Shown one piece after another: positions 20,534 to 33,593 of a stretch of DNA of 64,000 nt. Every line of letters starts with the position of its first letter. The first letter of the stretch is position 1. Below the pieces are notes generated by a model. The model was not told the origin of the DNA, did no database searches, and worked only from the letters and a program-made list of their open reading frames with translations. The stretch is from Micropterus salmoides (taxonomy: Eukaryota; Chordata; Actinopteri; Centrarchiformes; Centrarchidae), in contig NW_024040707.1 in NCBI RefSeq assembly GCF_014851395.1, positions 11,010,187 to 11,074,186 of the forward strand, written 5' to 3'. The translations under genes and the position numbers were made by a program.

Positions 20534-21450
20534 TTTCATGGTTAACTGACCCTGACTTTTTATCTGCTCTGCAAAGCATGTAAGGAGGTTCAGACTTGTC
20601 TAGGACCTTGGGATGTCTCAGTGTCTTGAGATATGCTGTGTTGGAAACTGGTGTTGACTGGATTTTGTTGTTTAGGGAAGAAGACATCATAACTAAGAGG
20701 AGCCATACACACCCCTCTTTGTAACCTTCTTTTCTTGGGTATAACTAGACTGTTGGAAACATGGTTTGTTAAGCAAACTCCAGGGCAATGTGTGGGGTCT
20801 GTTTTCTGGTATCCGCATTTTAAATAAAATACATTCCAAAATAAGACGAGTCTGAGCAGGATTGTTTTTTTATTCATCAGTGCTCTAACAGGGATAGTTT
20901 GCTATATCTTGACCGGGAGCTATGACCTTTTTCTAGAGTCTTCACGGATTTCCTTGTAACCTCAATGTGACAAAAAGACAGGCAATCACTGCTCCCAGCT
21001 TTAGAGGGGCTGGTAGATGGATTTTGTTTCAGTTTTGTACGCTAAGCTAAGCGGCTGTTGGTTGTAGCCTTAGGTTCACCATACAGATATGAAAGTGGTG
21101 TCAATCTTCTTATCTAACTCTGGGCGATTTTTCAGTACAAGCAACATTTATGAATTTATGAATTCTTGCTTGATTCTCAGTCCCAAACATATTTACAAAC
21201 AAAATACAGTGCTGTTACCTTTTTTAAAGATCAAAAAACACTTCTGTATTCTGCCAGAATATCAGTAACTTGTCGGAGCACTTTTTTTTTTTTACATTTA
21301 AATGCTTTTTAATGCATTGTAAAGCTGTTGAAATCTATTGTAGTGATTACGGAAAAAGTGATTGTGGAAACAGTTATGTTTTATAGATATTTTACTGGGC
21401 TCAACCTCAATACAAACATTGGTTCTTTTGTGAAAGCACCAGTTCAAAAC
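20534..21450. other. No feature recognised
   Basis: Plain AT-rich DNA with an A/T run near 21280. Nothing coding is supported. Confidence 0.4.
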
Positions 21451-21451
21451 A

Positions 21452-22180
21452 GGGTCTGAAATTAGCACCTGCCAAATTCGTCAGGGATTTGCACCTTTAG
21501 TGGTCAGGGAAAATGCACGACAGAAAGACACATATAGTAAGGTTAGCATATTGCGTCACACACAACACACACCCACCAGTAAGCTCAGGGAGCTCAGAGG
21601 TTACTCAGGTGTAGTCAGAGAATCACTAAGCTTGTTTATTAGACGCAAGAGGTTTGGTTTTATTGTAGTTGGTCTGAGTATTTGTCTGCTTACTGTGATC
21701 CAGAAGGAAGGAGGTTTTTGCTGAGATGTGGACTTTTGTGGGGATTTGAACTGAGATAAGGACCTATTCATGCGTGGTTGAACTATGGATTTTGTATTGA
21801 GCACTGACTGTATATCTGTGGTGAACCTGGTTGTTATGATTGTTAAGGTGGAACGATAGTCATGTACTGAAAGACGTGTGCTTTTGTGCATGAGTTTTGT
21901 CTGTGGCGACATTCCCATGCTGGCGAACTGGTAGTGATGCGTTTTATGCCAACCAGCAATGATTGCTTTGCCAGAGATGAAGTGGGGAGCAACTGTAGCA
22001 ATGGCAGAGCCTATGTGTCATAAGCAGGTGTCGACGGGACAAAAAGTTCCATGTTGCAGGTTTAACATTGAATGACAATATAATTTTCATTAAATGATGC
22101 TTAAATCAGCTGAATGTTATTCCTTCATTTAAGGCATACATTTCAAAAGTGGCAGATGAATTTTTGAGTGGCAGACATTG
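21452..22180. repeat. Probable decayed DNA-element fragment
   Basis: Starts with GGGTCTGAAATTAGCACCTG and, toward the right, has GTGGCAGATGAATTTTTGAG. I recall these paired ends from dispersed fish repeats. No target duplication or coding domain was found. Confidence 0.35.
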
Positions 22181-25100
22181 CGTAGGCAATGAAAAAAAGT
22201 TAATTTCAGACTCTGGTTCCAAGCCTGTAGTGCAACATACAGGCTTACATCTGAAACGCTTACTGCACACTAATTCACTCAAAAGCCTGGAGTATCTTTC
22301 AGTCAAGACATGCATTTACTTCATTTCAAATAAAATTATTAATACCACGTCAGTATGCCTTGTGCAGTCATCTGGAATGCTGCTTTAAAAGGCGCATCCA
22401 TTTACCGTAATTACCATCAGATCATATGCATTGGATAATGTTAAACTTCACTTTAGATAAATTCTAAACAGCTGAATATAAATTCAACACATTCAGAGTA
22501 ATGGTAAGAGAGCTGATTTAACTTGCAAGATCTTCTGTATGAGCTAAATTGGACAGGAAAGGGATATGACTGAAAAGTCTCTGTCCAAATGCAAAAAGAA
22601 CAGGAAGAAAAAGGCCTCTATCTCTTTGACATAGGGTACTTCTCTGCCGTGAATTGCATTCTAAATCCTCATCACATCTTCCTGGTGGCCCATCTCCATC
22701 CTCATTACTCACAGCTCCAAAGGCCCTAAGCTTGATTAATTCTCCTCACTGACAAATAATCTGTGTGCTTTAAACACTCAGACTCTGGCACTCTGATTGT
22801 TGCCTGTACACGCTCCCTCGGTATGGCAACATTTGTACTCAAGAGCTGACCAATCACAACAAATGGCATTCAATGCATTTCCCCTTTGCAAAAAATATTA
22901 GCAATTTTAAGGGTGTGTCTAAGAGGTGGTCTCGCTCTTCATCCAACTAGGATCAACACCATGCCACAGTGATTTCAAAGAGCCCTAGATTGACATAAAC
23001 ATGGCACAATCTTAAACATCAGATACAGTACTGAGCTTGTAGTCTCACCACACAGTTCAGTCTGGATTGTCACAATATCATTAGACATTCTTTTTTTTAT
23101 TATTGTCTGCAGCTGCCTCTGCACAAATTACATTCTACAAGTAGAACACCCGACAAAAATAACTTCCCTTAATGCGCAATGTGGCGTGAGACCTGTTTAT
23201 GACATAGCTCAAACTGATTCTGTCACTGACTAAGGAGAATGTTGTTGTAGACTGAACACCCATCAAGCCATGAGCAGTATTAAAATCAGAAGTATTTGTG
23301 TGGAATATTAATAAGTGTTTTTTTTCTGGATGACGCAACAAAATCACATTATGTTTTTATATTCTCCTTTCATATCAACATTTATATCTTGTATGAATGC
23401 TTCATTAAGTTTGGGTGTACTGTTGGACTTTGGCTGTACTCCTTAAATAGAAAAGCGTATTATGCTTGATAAAGAATGTAAAGATACGTTTTGTTCTTAT
23501 ACCAAGCAGGGTAAAATGCAATGTTGCTGTTGTCTGTAACTCATGTGCTAGATAGATGATTAGACTCCTTCGCCATTGAAAACCAGGTTGGTCTTCTTTC
23601 CCTTTAGATACCACAAGATGGCAGTAGATTTCCTTCAACCGCAGTCATTGTGAAATTTAAACCAGTGTCCTGTAAAGGGTGCATCATGTAAATAAACCCC
23701 CTCAGTTACTTTTCAGTACATGAAAAGAACCTTCTCTTCAACATTTTTATTGTGCAGGTATGAAGTATCATATGATCAATGTTTTGTGCTAAAATCTATT
23801 TTCTTTCTCGAGTGGTTTCAGTGCATTTTACTTCACCGGGTGAAATTGAAAATAAATTAAACTGGACCACTGCAAAAAAAAAAAGTAGGTTGTAAAAAGG
23901 AAGAACACACATAATTACATTATATTCAATACAGATTTAATTCTGTAATTTTCTTCATTGAATTTCCATCCATTGAATGGCTTTTTCATTTTGCTGGATA
24001 TGAGAAAGGCATTATATGATGATATGGCGAGGCTATTTCAGTGAAATAAATGAGAAAGGCTCTTGGGAGAAATGTGAGAGACTGTCATTCTTTGATTGTG
24101 ACCCAGCAACCGTACTAAGCTGGGGTAAAACCAACTCTGACATGCTGTATTACCACATATAACAATGTTTATTAACCATTCCATAATATTTATCAGTGCT
24201 CACTTCTGTTACAATTCATACTCAAAATTTCTTGTTTTGTCGTGACTGATTTGCAAAAATTCTATAAACTCATTCCTCCTGTACATATATGCTAAACCAG
24301 TTCCAACAAGAGAAAGTTAGTAAACCCAACAGTTCAACTACCGTGTTAACAACTAACCAAATACTCATAAGCAAGAAACAAATATTGCATTGGGAAAAAG
24401 GTAGTGTAGATGGTTACACCTGCAAGAAAATCTAAGTTCTCAAACTGTCTCCACTAGGGAGCTGTGTCACACATTTAAGTGTAATTAGGCTCCAAGGTAA
24501 TTGACCAAGACCCTGTCACTGTCATATTGTCAGTGTCTTTTTGAAGGAGCAAGCTCAAAACATGGTATCTTAAATCAAATCAACATTCTCTGCTATTCCC
24601 AGCAGTCAGCCAGTGCAGCCATGGAGAGGTGCTTGCCCCTTGTGTAAATTTTAAAGCTCTGCGTGCCTTCTGTCCCTGTTGTTGTATGTGGCATTTGCAC
24701 TGCATTTATGACCACCAGCATTGACCCCCAGTGGTCAACATAATTAGCATAATGTAAATCTAAACTGCTGCTGATCTTTTCTGTGTAAATAGCGTGTGAA
24801 ATGGGAGTTCTAACAAAGAACAAACCAAGATTTTACCATCATCAGAGTAAAGAATGCCTCTATAGAGGATTACAGATTACTCTACAGATTACATTGGCTG
24901 CTAGGGGGGAAAAACAATGATGCAATCAATGTTTTATCTGTTTCAAAAGTTAAATAACAACAGTGACACAACTGTTGAAGTATTAGATGTTATCATACCA
25001 TGATGTCTTCAGATTTCAGTGGTGTCTGAGTGAGTCAATTGGCAAAAGCAATGTTAACATGAACATGATCCGGCTGATACTAGCCAGAGGAGTGTGTTAT

Positions 25101-27369
25101 TACTGGTAGTCCACTCAGATGAGTAGTCACAGTTTGCTGTGTTGTTTCTCTGTATATTGTTCAAGGGCAGTCTATATTTGTGGCTTAACCACACTCCACA
25201 CATCCCACTGGTTTCTTGTTGTGTCCCTCTTGTCAGTCATCTTGAACGGAAGTCAAGCATGTGAAAGACCTTTCTCTGTTTATCAGTTACATGCTGTGGG
25301 ACCAGTCCTTTAATGCTCGAGGGTGTTTTTAAATTAACGAAAACTATTAAGATTCATTATCTATTTATCACAAACTCATCAAGAATAGTGGCTATGAACT
25401 TTAAATGATGATAAATTCCATTTAAATAGCTAATTAATTAATAGGACAAAATACTTTTTAGCAACAGAAAAGTCATTCACATTCCCCTAGTGACTATATA
25501 ACTGTTCCTAAAACTTTATTTAAGCCTTTTACTCAACAGAGGGCAAAAAGATTATTGTTTCATCACTTTGTAAGAGAAACAACAGCTGAGTTGAATTTTT
25601 TTTTAATGGAGAACAAAGACTCGTGTTGATTTGTGATCAAACTGGTGAGATTGTTGCTGGTAATGTCTGGTGTCTGTGGCTCCTTATCTCTCAGCAAATC
25701 CTGGTCCATCAACCAACAGAACACGCTTCAGCAAGACCATGATACTTAACCATACGCTTAACAAGATGGCACAGCAGCAGCAATTTAGAAAAAAAGGGCT
25801 GAGAGTGCTATCAGTCTTTTGAGCTATTGCTTAACTGCATTGCAGCAGAAGACCCACTTAATACACAATATAAGATAAGCCATCTGAAATTCTGAGGCCA
25901 TACGTTGTAGAAGCTAATAGAGGATCTTTGTTGTAGCTGCTGCAGCAATATGCTGTATGCATTGCATTTATTTCTGCATCAGTATTATTGGCATTGATTT
26001 TTTTTAACTGTCAAGTTGAATCTTCTGTAGATGGTTATTAAGATGAGACAAAGCTAATCACTAATCATGTATTTAGCTCTTTTGATCCCTCATTGAATTA
26101 CTGTTTTTAATAGTTTTTGATTGATTTTAATGAAAGTAAATGGGTAAGTGAAAGTGGGGAAACTGCAGTACCCTCACCCCCACCAGTCACATGCTTTAGA
26201 GACCACATTTGAAGTGTTCAAGTAAAGGTCATAATCGTAATGAAGGTGATTGCAAATTGATTTTTTTCAAATCAATTTCTTCACCTATCACAAAGGAGAG
26301 CCGAAGGCACTATCCCATTATGTTCTGCTGTCTTCCCTTTCATCTTTAAGTTTCAGTTTTTTACTACAGAATCACTTAACGTGACAATGACTTTAGAAGT
26401 ATGATGTCAATCAAGACAAATGTAGGTTAGATTGGCAAAAAAAAATAAAACTGACACAGGCGCACCTCTCAAGACAACCTGACATCAATATCCTCTTAAG
26501 TCATATTTCTGTGGTCTGCCAAAATCCCAAACCAGTGAACCTGTCAAGAAAAAACTGTTTCACCGACGCTATCGCCACCTTCCCCCTACTCATCTGTTCT
26601 TGTCACAGGTCACAAGGACTGGACACTTTCTAATCAAGCGGTCACCCTTTATCATCTCCAGCTGACAGCTTTAAGTAGCCATAAATAAGTGTGGGCCAAG
26701 CTCCTCATTTGTCATGTGAGGCCCTGCTTGCGGTATATCTACCCCTTTAGAGACCATAGCTCTTCTTTACAGCTCCTGCCTTAAGTAGGCAATGCCATGG
26801 AATGATGGCAACAAATAATCCTGTGATAATAATGGGCCTTTGCTCCTCAATTATGATGAAAGAAACCATCTCCTAAAGATACCTTCTTAAGATTTCATTT
26901 TATTAAACAACAGAACCTCCATTAGTATCACAGAATTTATTTTGTGGTGTCGCTGTGGGAAATTTCCAGCCTGCCAGGGAAAAATATGTAATTACATTTA
27001 ATGTGTCACCCTGCCTTACTGGAGAAATTTCTTAGGAGTACAAATTCCATTCTCATTATTTTTCTGGTTTCAAGGTTTCAGGTGGTAATGCTGGTAAATG
27101 ATCTCAGAAACCACCACCCAAGACGAACTTCAAACCTCCAGCGGCTTTTGAGTAAGAAATGACTTGCTGTAATGTATTTCACATAACAGTAATTGATATA
27201 ATTTTAACCTGATCTATGGACATGTTAAGTTCAGTCATTGCTGAATTGTTTGTACCATATGTTGCGTTACCGTTTGTCTGTGTGACAATTTAGGTGTGAG
27301 ATTAACAGTTCCTCTGTAGTCATTCATCTTAAAAAATGTATCATGCAGTTCTTAGTAATTAGTTTTGTG
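22181..27369. other. Long stretch without recognised gene or repeat
   Basis: Low-copy-looking, AT-rich DNA with no splice-bounded exon or TE end that I can name. The subregion 26560-27010 is less AT-biased and holds clustered regulatory-like words (CAGCTGACAGCTTT, CCATAAATAAGTG, ATGTAATTACATTTAATG), so it could be a conserved non-coding element (inference only). Confidence 0.4.
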
Positions 27370-27560
27370 TTGCCCATTCTCGGCAGGTAGAGCGTGTTTA
27401 CTTTGTCCTCAGTTCAATCCTTGGCGCCTCCTGTCCACATCAAGTCAAAGTATCCTTAAGCAGGACACTGAACCCCAAATTGCTTCCGGTGGTTACCACA
27501 GTGCCTTGCATAGTAGCTGACTGCCATCAGTGCGTGAGTGTGGGTTGAATGAATTTAATG
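27370..27560 (+). mobile_element. tRNA-derived SINE-like copy
   Basis: The head GGCAGGTAGAGCGTG with TCAGTTCAATCCTTGG resembles tRNA A and B boxes. It is followed by the body AAGTATCCTTAAGCAGGACACTGAACCCCAAATTGC and CCATCAGTGCGTGAGTGTGG, a body widespread in fish SINEs. The copy is diverged and lacks a clear tail. Confidence 0.6.
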
Positions 27561-28772
27561 TAAATGCAGTGAATTTTCCATTATAGAAATGATTAAAATA
27601 ACTCAAATACTACACTACTGTGTACTGAACCATGTGGGACATTGTCATGTCTGGCCTGTAAAATATCAGTGACAGTATTATCCTTGTAGAATACTTTTCC
27701 ATAACGACAATATATATTGTCATGAAATACCATCCTGTAATAAGCATGTATGACCATTGGCCAATATATAGTAGAAGTAATGGCTTACAAACTGTAAATT
27801 GGGTGGATTAATGTATGTTGCCTATTAACAAGAAGCAAATTAAACAACCATGTTAAAAAATAATGATCCATGGTACAGGTAAGGCCTACACTGCTACCTT
27901 TAGGTTTTTACAGTGGGAATTAACTGACAAACATTTCTGGTTAAATGCTTTTTGCAAAAACAGAAGCTGAGTGTGTGTTGTGGAATAATGGGGGAAGGAA
28001 ACAAAGCACAGCAATCTGCTGTGTTGTTACTAATGTTATATCTCAGCAGTGGAGCCTCTCTGCTGCAGAGTTAGTATGTTGCTCTCCAAAATGCTGTACA
28101 GGCCTAGGTCTTTTGAAATGAAACAGACTTTGGATCAGTTTTCTTCACTCGACCAGCTGGCTAGGAGTTTGTAAAGCTGATTTGTTCAGCCAAACTCATT
28201 TGTTTGAGTTTAGTGTTCCACGTCAGTAACATTAGCAAGTCTGTGGGTGATGGGGCACATAGTATCAACAAAATACTTATTTCTTTTATTATTATTTCTT
28301 TATTATTTTTTTATCTTCATTTTAATTCATGTAATCCTAGTTGTCCACAACTCAAATCAGAATTTAAGGAGAAATGTGTTTATACCACCTCAAGAAGACT
28401 TCCTTCAGAAAGGAAGGTATTTCAATGTAAACTGCAGTACTTGTCTAAATTTCCCTGACATTTTAGTGTTATTTTCCTTTTAATAGACACATGTAACAGG
28501 TTTTATACTTCCTGTGAATATAATCCAATTAATCTTATTTTCATACTGTATCTTTGTGCTAATTTCACAAAGTCTGACATAATTTGATAAATTATGTTGT
28601 ATGTGGTGCTTCTCCCTTTACTGCAGTTCTGTGTCCATGCATGCAGCAAACTGAAAACATTGTATGTCAGAGCGTCCACACGAAAAAGGAAGGAAGACAT
28701 GGCAGACGGAATTGTACTCAGATAGAGTTGCTAATCACTCACTAAAGAAAGCCATTTCTTGTGACGGTGTGG

Positions 28773-29272
28773 NNNNNNNNNNNNNNNNNNNNNNNNNNNN
28801 NNNNNNNNNNNNNNNNNNNNNNNNNNNNNNNNNNNNNNNNNNNNNNNNNNNNNNNNNNNNNNNNNNNNNNNNNNNNNNNNNNNNNNNNNNNNNNNNNNNN
28901 NNNNNNNNNNNNNNNNNNNNNNNNNNNNNNNNNNNNNNNNNNNNNNNNNNNNNNNNNNNNNNNNNNNNNNNNNNNNNNNNNNNNNNNNNNNNNNNNNNNN
29001 NNNNNNNNNNNNNNNNNNNNNNNNNNNNNNNNNNNNNNNNNNNNNNNNNNNNNNNNNNNNNNNNNNNNNNNNNNNNNNNNNNNNNNNNNNNNNNNNNNNN
29101 NNNNNNNNNNNNNNNNNNNNNNNNNNNNNNNNNNNNNNNNNNNNNNNNNNNNNNNNNNNNNNNNNNNNNNNNNNNNNNNNNNNNNNNNNNNNNNNNNNNN
29201 NNNNNNNNNNNNNNNNNNNNNNNNNNNNNNNNNNNNNNNNNNNNNNNNNNNNNNNNNNNNNNNNNNNNNNNN
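28773..29272. other. Assembly gap, 500 N
   Basis: Exactly 500 N, a conventional placeholder length, so the true size is unknown. The right flank begins with TA/CA microsatellite (29273-29330), a plausible cause of the break. Open frames drawn through the N run are artefacts. Confidence 0.99.
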
Positions 29273-29277
29273 GTGTT

Positions 29278-29330
29278 ATATATTATATATATATATATAC
29301 ATACACACACACACATGTGTGTGTATATTG
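29278..29330. repeat. TA/CA microsatellite at the gap edge
   Basis: TATATA run followed by ACACACAC, ATGTGTGTGT and TATATTG; partly self-complementary. Confidence 0.9.
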
Positions 29331-30203
29331 ATATTACATTGTTGTTTTCCATTATTTATGATTGGGCACTCACTGAGAGTTTTGGTTTTAAGGAACTTAC
29401 CACTCTGTCCAGTCTGATAGGACAGTTGTTTGAATTTCAAAAAAGGCCACTCAGCATAATTACACTTTACAACCCTTCAGAAAGTCTTGCTTCTTGCACA
29501 GATTCACTGTAGATAAGAGAAATACAACCAATAAAACCCTTACTGAAAATCTCTACATGCACATTAATATCCTGATTAAGATCAGGTTTTTGGAGTATCC
29601 CAGTTATGTGTTGCACCTGCTTTCTGAACCCTGAATAAGCTCTCTTGCTGGTTCTCGGAAACGTATATGCTAGCAGGAGTACCCCAATAGAAACCAGGAT
29701 ATCCAGGTTTCTAAATGTTCTCTGTTGGTGAGAAATAAGTGGCTGAGATATCAAGGAAACACACACTTGCACACAGATGATCAGAAATCTGGATATTACT
29801 ATCATCATGTATGCAGGGATATGAATAACCTGGCTTCTTATGTCCCATGTAAATGCCGTAGCCAGAAAATTATTAAAATGAAGATTAGACTCAAAACCAG
29901 CATTCTAATGCTAACTAATGAATGTTTGCAACTTTGTGGATCATAAAGAGATGTTTGAGAATACTGTGAACTTCCTGATTTAAATTATTTGTAGGCCTAA
30001 ATGATTTAGGGATTGCTATCTTTAAGCCCAGCTGCAGTGGAATGGTAGGTTTCTAAAGCTAACACTGAAGTTTTTGCACAATAGTAAGTGTTTGGAAACA
30101 TTCTAATAATGTCTGGATTAAATAACTGAACCTGTCTTTTGAAATTTGCAACACAGTGTACCTCTAAAATATATACTCAGAAAAGATGTAGTGCACCTCT
30201 GAT

Positions 30204-30300
30204 AGGGGTGGGAATCTCTAGGCAAGTCGCAATTCGATTCTAATTCAGAGGGCTGCAATGCGTTTATAACACGATTATGGATGCATCTTTTTATTATACA
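30204..30300. repeat. hAT-type element end fragment
   Basis: TAGGGGTGGGAATCTCTAGG followed by GCAATTCGATTCTAATTC resembles the left end of TAGGGGTG-type hAT elements (compare 20215 and 49102). No matching right end occurs nearby. Confidence 0.45.
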
Positions 30301-31498
30301 GGATTTCTGGATAATTCCCGAGCATTTCATTTACACATTAAAATTCAAAAGAACTATCTCCTCATTAGCATAAAAGGACTAGTTTGTGTCCCTAATTTGC
30401 TACTAACCTTAGCTCCTCCGTGGTCACCATCCTTTCTTCTGCTTCACAAGCTTCACCATCACTTTCTGCTGCTTGCTTTCACTCACACACACGCTTGCTA
30501 CACACACATTATGCAATGTTTCATAAAAGACCAAACTTAAGCTGCTCTTATAACAGCACCTGTCAGTACAGTACAGTACACCTGTTTGTACAGATTGTCC
30601 ACAATCTAATCTTTCACTTTCTCAAAGTGAATGAATTTGATGATTGTGACAGGATTGAAAAGAATAGTGATTGTGACTCAGTGATTCATAGTAGTTCATA
30701 GTAAGTTCAAAAGTAAGTTCTCTCGACATTTAATAGATGGCACGTTGGATTTTTGGAGTGGAGGTTAAATGAATTCTGATTGCACTCCACTGACTGGCAG
30801 ACAAACGCCCCCATCTGTGGGTCAGGTGAACACATCCTTCAGAATAAATCGACAGAAATGATATGCTGCTGCCATTCAGCGAGAGCAAGGCAGAAGCAGC
30901 AGGGGAATGTGTTTTGTGGCCTCCTGTCACTTAGAGTGGATGCCTCCTCTACAGTCCATTTACCTCTCATTTTGTTGTGATGGGTTTGAATGCAGACCTA
31001 GTTTCAGCAGAATCAGTAGCTTAAGTTGAAGTGCTGCAGCTCGATGCTGACTCATGTTTGCGCTGTCAAACTTGTATTTTGTGTTTAATGTTATTATAGG
31101 CAACATAATCATGACAAAATAGTCGTGTTTGTTACACTACCACGCAATGTTACTTTCCATCTTGACAACATAGTATGAAACTGATTTGAAATTGATAAAA
31201 TGGGCGTTGATGTGATCTTCTCAGATAATTGATTAGTAATCTGAGACACTAGTGTCTGTCCGCCACGTCATTGTATTTTTAGCTATTATAATCTCAAGGT
31301 TGGCTTTAATTGACTTTACTCACCTGAGAGTCCCTTGTGTTTTCCTCAGAAATTAGTGAAACCTTTTAGGCTCAATTGTGTAAAATGTTTTCATTCATTC
31401 ACTGAATGAAACCCGCACTGACAAGTATTGAGTGAGAAATCAATAAAGATGTTTAGTTAATAAAGGTGACCTGATTCTGAACACCGCAATATACTGTA

Positions 31499-32262
31499 CA
31501 CTGCTCAAAAAAAAGGGGACACCTAAATTGCACATCAGATCTCGATGGAAAAATAGTTCAGTTTAAAATCTTTACTGTACATTAGGGCTGTCCGATATGA
31601 CAAAAAATTCATCAACTATCTTTCTATCTATCATTTCTTCCCTGCAACACTGACATATGGACCAAAGGACTGTGGTGAAGTTAGTTTCAAGTTGGCTACT
31701 AGTTTTAAGTTTGATATTCGATAGTTTCAAGTTGGAATTCGACATCTAACTTCACCACAGTGCATAGTGCCGTCCCTCAACAAAATATTATGGTAAAGTG
31801 TGGAATTTGCGACGTTATTAACGATAGAGCATAATTGTTAACAATAGACGTTAACAATCAAAGTAAAAAAATCACAGGCTGATCCAACTTCCATGACTTT
31901 CATCTCAGCAACTCATAATGTGACTCAGTAGTGTGTATGGCCCCTATATACCTGTATGCACTCCCGACTATGTCTGGGCATGCTCCTGATGAGACGGCTG
32001 ATGGTGTTCTAGATTACCTCCTCCCAGACCTGGATCAGGGCATCAGTGAGATCCTGGACAGTCTGTGGTTCTACTTGGCGGTGGTGGCAGATGCACCGAT
32101 ACATAACATCCCAGAGGTTCTCAATTGGATTCAGGTCTGGCGAACATGAGGGCCAGTTAATGGCATCAGTGCCTTCGTCATCCAGGAACTTGCCAACACA
32201 CTCTGGCCACATGAGGCCAGGCATTGTCCTGCACCAGGAGGAACCCAGGGCCCAGATTTTTT
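31499..32262 (-). mobile_element. Tc1-like DNA transposon remnant (transposase C-terminus and 3' TIR)
   Basis: The end CACTGCTCAAAAAAAAGGGG at 31499, next to TA, is the terminal repeat of a widespread fish Tc1-like element. On the minus strand 32224-32009 reads MPGLMWPECVGKFLDDEGTD then NWPSCSPDLNPIENLWD. That is the conserved end of the DD34E transposase; the Glu of NPIEN is the third catalytic residue. The rest of the transposase and the 5' TIR are missing. An unrelated 31574-31858 block is inserted in the 3' part. The copy is dead. Confidence 0.85.
31574..31858. mobile_element. Insertion nested in the Tc1-like remnant
   Basis: Starts ATTAGGGCTGTCCGATATGAC, a familiar fish DNA-element start, and interrupts the Tc1-like 3' region. 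It contains a perfect 16-bp inverted repeat (ACTGTGGTGAAGTTAG at 31669-31684 and its complement at 31746-31761) around a 61-nt centre. The right end is not certain. Confidence 0.55.
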
Positions 32263-32329
32263 TTGGACACTAGGACCCAACTCTGTATTTTTTACAAGAA
32301 TTTGCTAATCTGCTTTGACAATGCAATGT

Positions 32330-32560
32330 ACAGCCTTTGACAAAGTAATTCTGACTGGAGATGTCAACATCAGCGATACTAATCCTGTTGTTCCAGAGCA
32401 AATGAATTCATTAGTTGACTAAGCTCTTTTGATCTCACCCAGCGTGTCTGATCCTACGCATGTACACTAGACTTGTTTAACTCAACCAATTTCTAACCAC
32501 ATCTCTGTTTGTAGCAAGAAAACAAATCCACAAAAAAAGCTGTTTTCCAAAGTACCTTGC
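32330..32560 (+). mobile_element. LINE endonuclease-domain scrap
   Basis: Reading VILTGDVNISDTNPVVPEQM, then ISPSVSDPTHVH with stops. This resembles the (L/I)-L-G-D-(F/V)-N-I-H-x-D-N-P and PTH segment of L2/CR1-type apurinic-like endonucleases. It has several stops and is clearly decayed. Confidence 0.5.
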
Positions 32561-33110
32561 ATTGATGGGTCAATTTTGTTGTCGAGGGGTATTTTCAGAT
32601 TCTCATGTGTAATTGTAGATGATGGGATATCATATTAATATTATGAGCAGATGAAAATTGTTAACTTCAAAAGGAGCTCTTTTTTTCTTTTTTTATAACA
32701 GTATTCCAAAAATACGAAGGGGTATCTTGCACAGCAAAATTATAGACCACGGATGTTTTTAAACAGCACAATTTGTCCAGTGTTCAACAACCGTATATGG
32801 AGAAAATGCATTGTGTAATGGAAAACTTTTCTCCAGAAGGCATATCAAAGGCATGACAACAACATTTTCTGGATTGGAAGCCCTTGCTCTCTCTTACTGA
32901 GGCGAGGGATTTATGTCATATTTATTTATCAATCCATGGTGTAGGCTCAATTCCTAAATCAATGGTGGAAATCCGTGCATAGTTCTGAATCTGACTTTAA
33001 GTAAATGTCTGGTACTTGGGAAAAAAAGAGTATCATCTGCTGATAAACATTTTCGCTTAATGTGCTAGAAGTATCTGGAAAAGACGGTGACAGTGTCTAG
33101 TTAATCTGAA

Positions 33111-33593
33111 GTTCATAACAGCCGTGCTTAATGAGGGCGTTGATATACCTCCACCGCTTTATTGGCAGGACTTGGATTCTTACCCTGCAGAAAACCATTA
33201 TTCACTATAAAAGAAGCCCTGGCTCCAAACAAGCCAAATGCACTGCATCTGTGAGGACAAAGAACACCATATATGAAAATAGAAACAGGAAATTTCATTT
33301 ACTCTGCCATTCTTAGATACTACTTGATGGAAAAAAAGGAGTGCTTTTATTGTAAGATGGTGGATTTGGTCCTGAGTGGCTGACTTGGCTCAGGCTAAAA
33401 CCATATATGTGGATAAAAGGAAGATGCCAAATAATATATTGGAAGCATGGAGTGGCATGGAGTATGTTTATGGTATATGCATCCTTTTTTTATTAGTGCA
33501 GGTTACATTTCATATGAAATCATAAATAAAATTATAAAGTTAGTGTGTTTTCTGAAAGGCAAAACCCCCCCACATGTAATCAAGTATGCAGGA
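33111..33593 (+). repeat. Direct repeat, copy 1 (about 480 bp)
   Basis: Matches 39448-39927 in the same orientation, sharing blocks such as TTTATTGGCAGGACTTGGAT, AAAACCATTATTCACTATAA and GAGTGGCTGACTTGGCTCAG. Similarity starts abruptly at GTTCATAA and stops after CAAGTATGCAGGA. I recognise no TE ends, poly-A tail or target duplication, and no intact shared reading frame. Confidence 0.85.

Noticed and set aside
27370..27470. Possible tRNA gene
   Set aside because: A/B-box-like words are embedded in a longer SINE body with mismatched stems; better explained as a SINE.
28664..29512. Long ORFs (205-282 codons) across the gap
   Set aside because: They consist almost wholly of N-derived X residues; they are artefacts.
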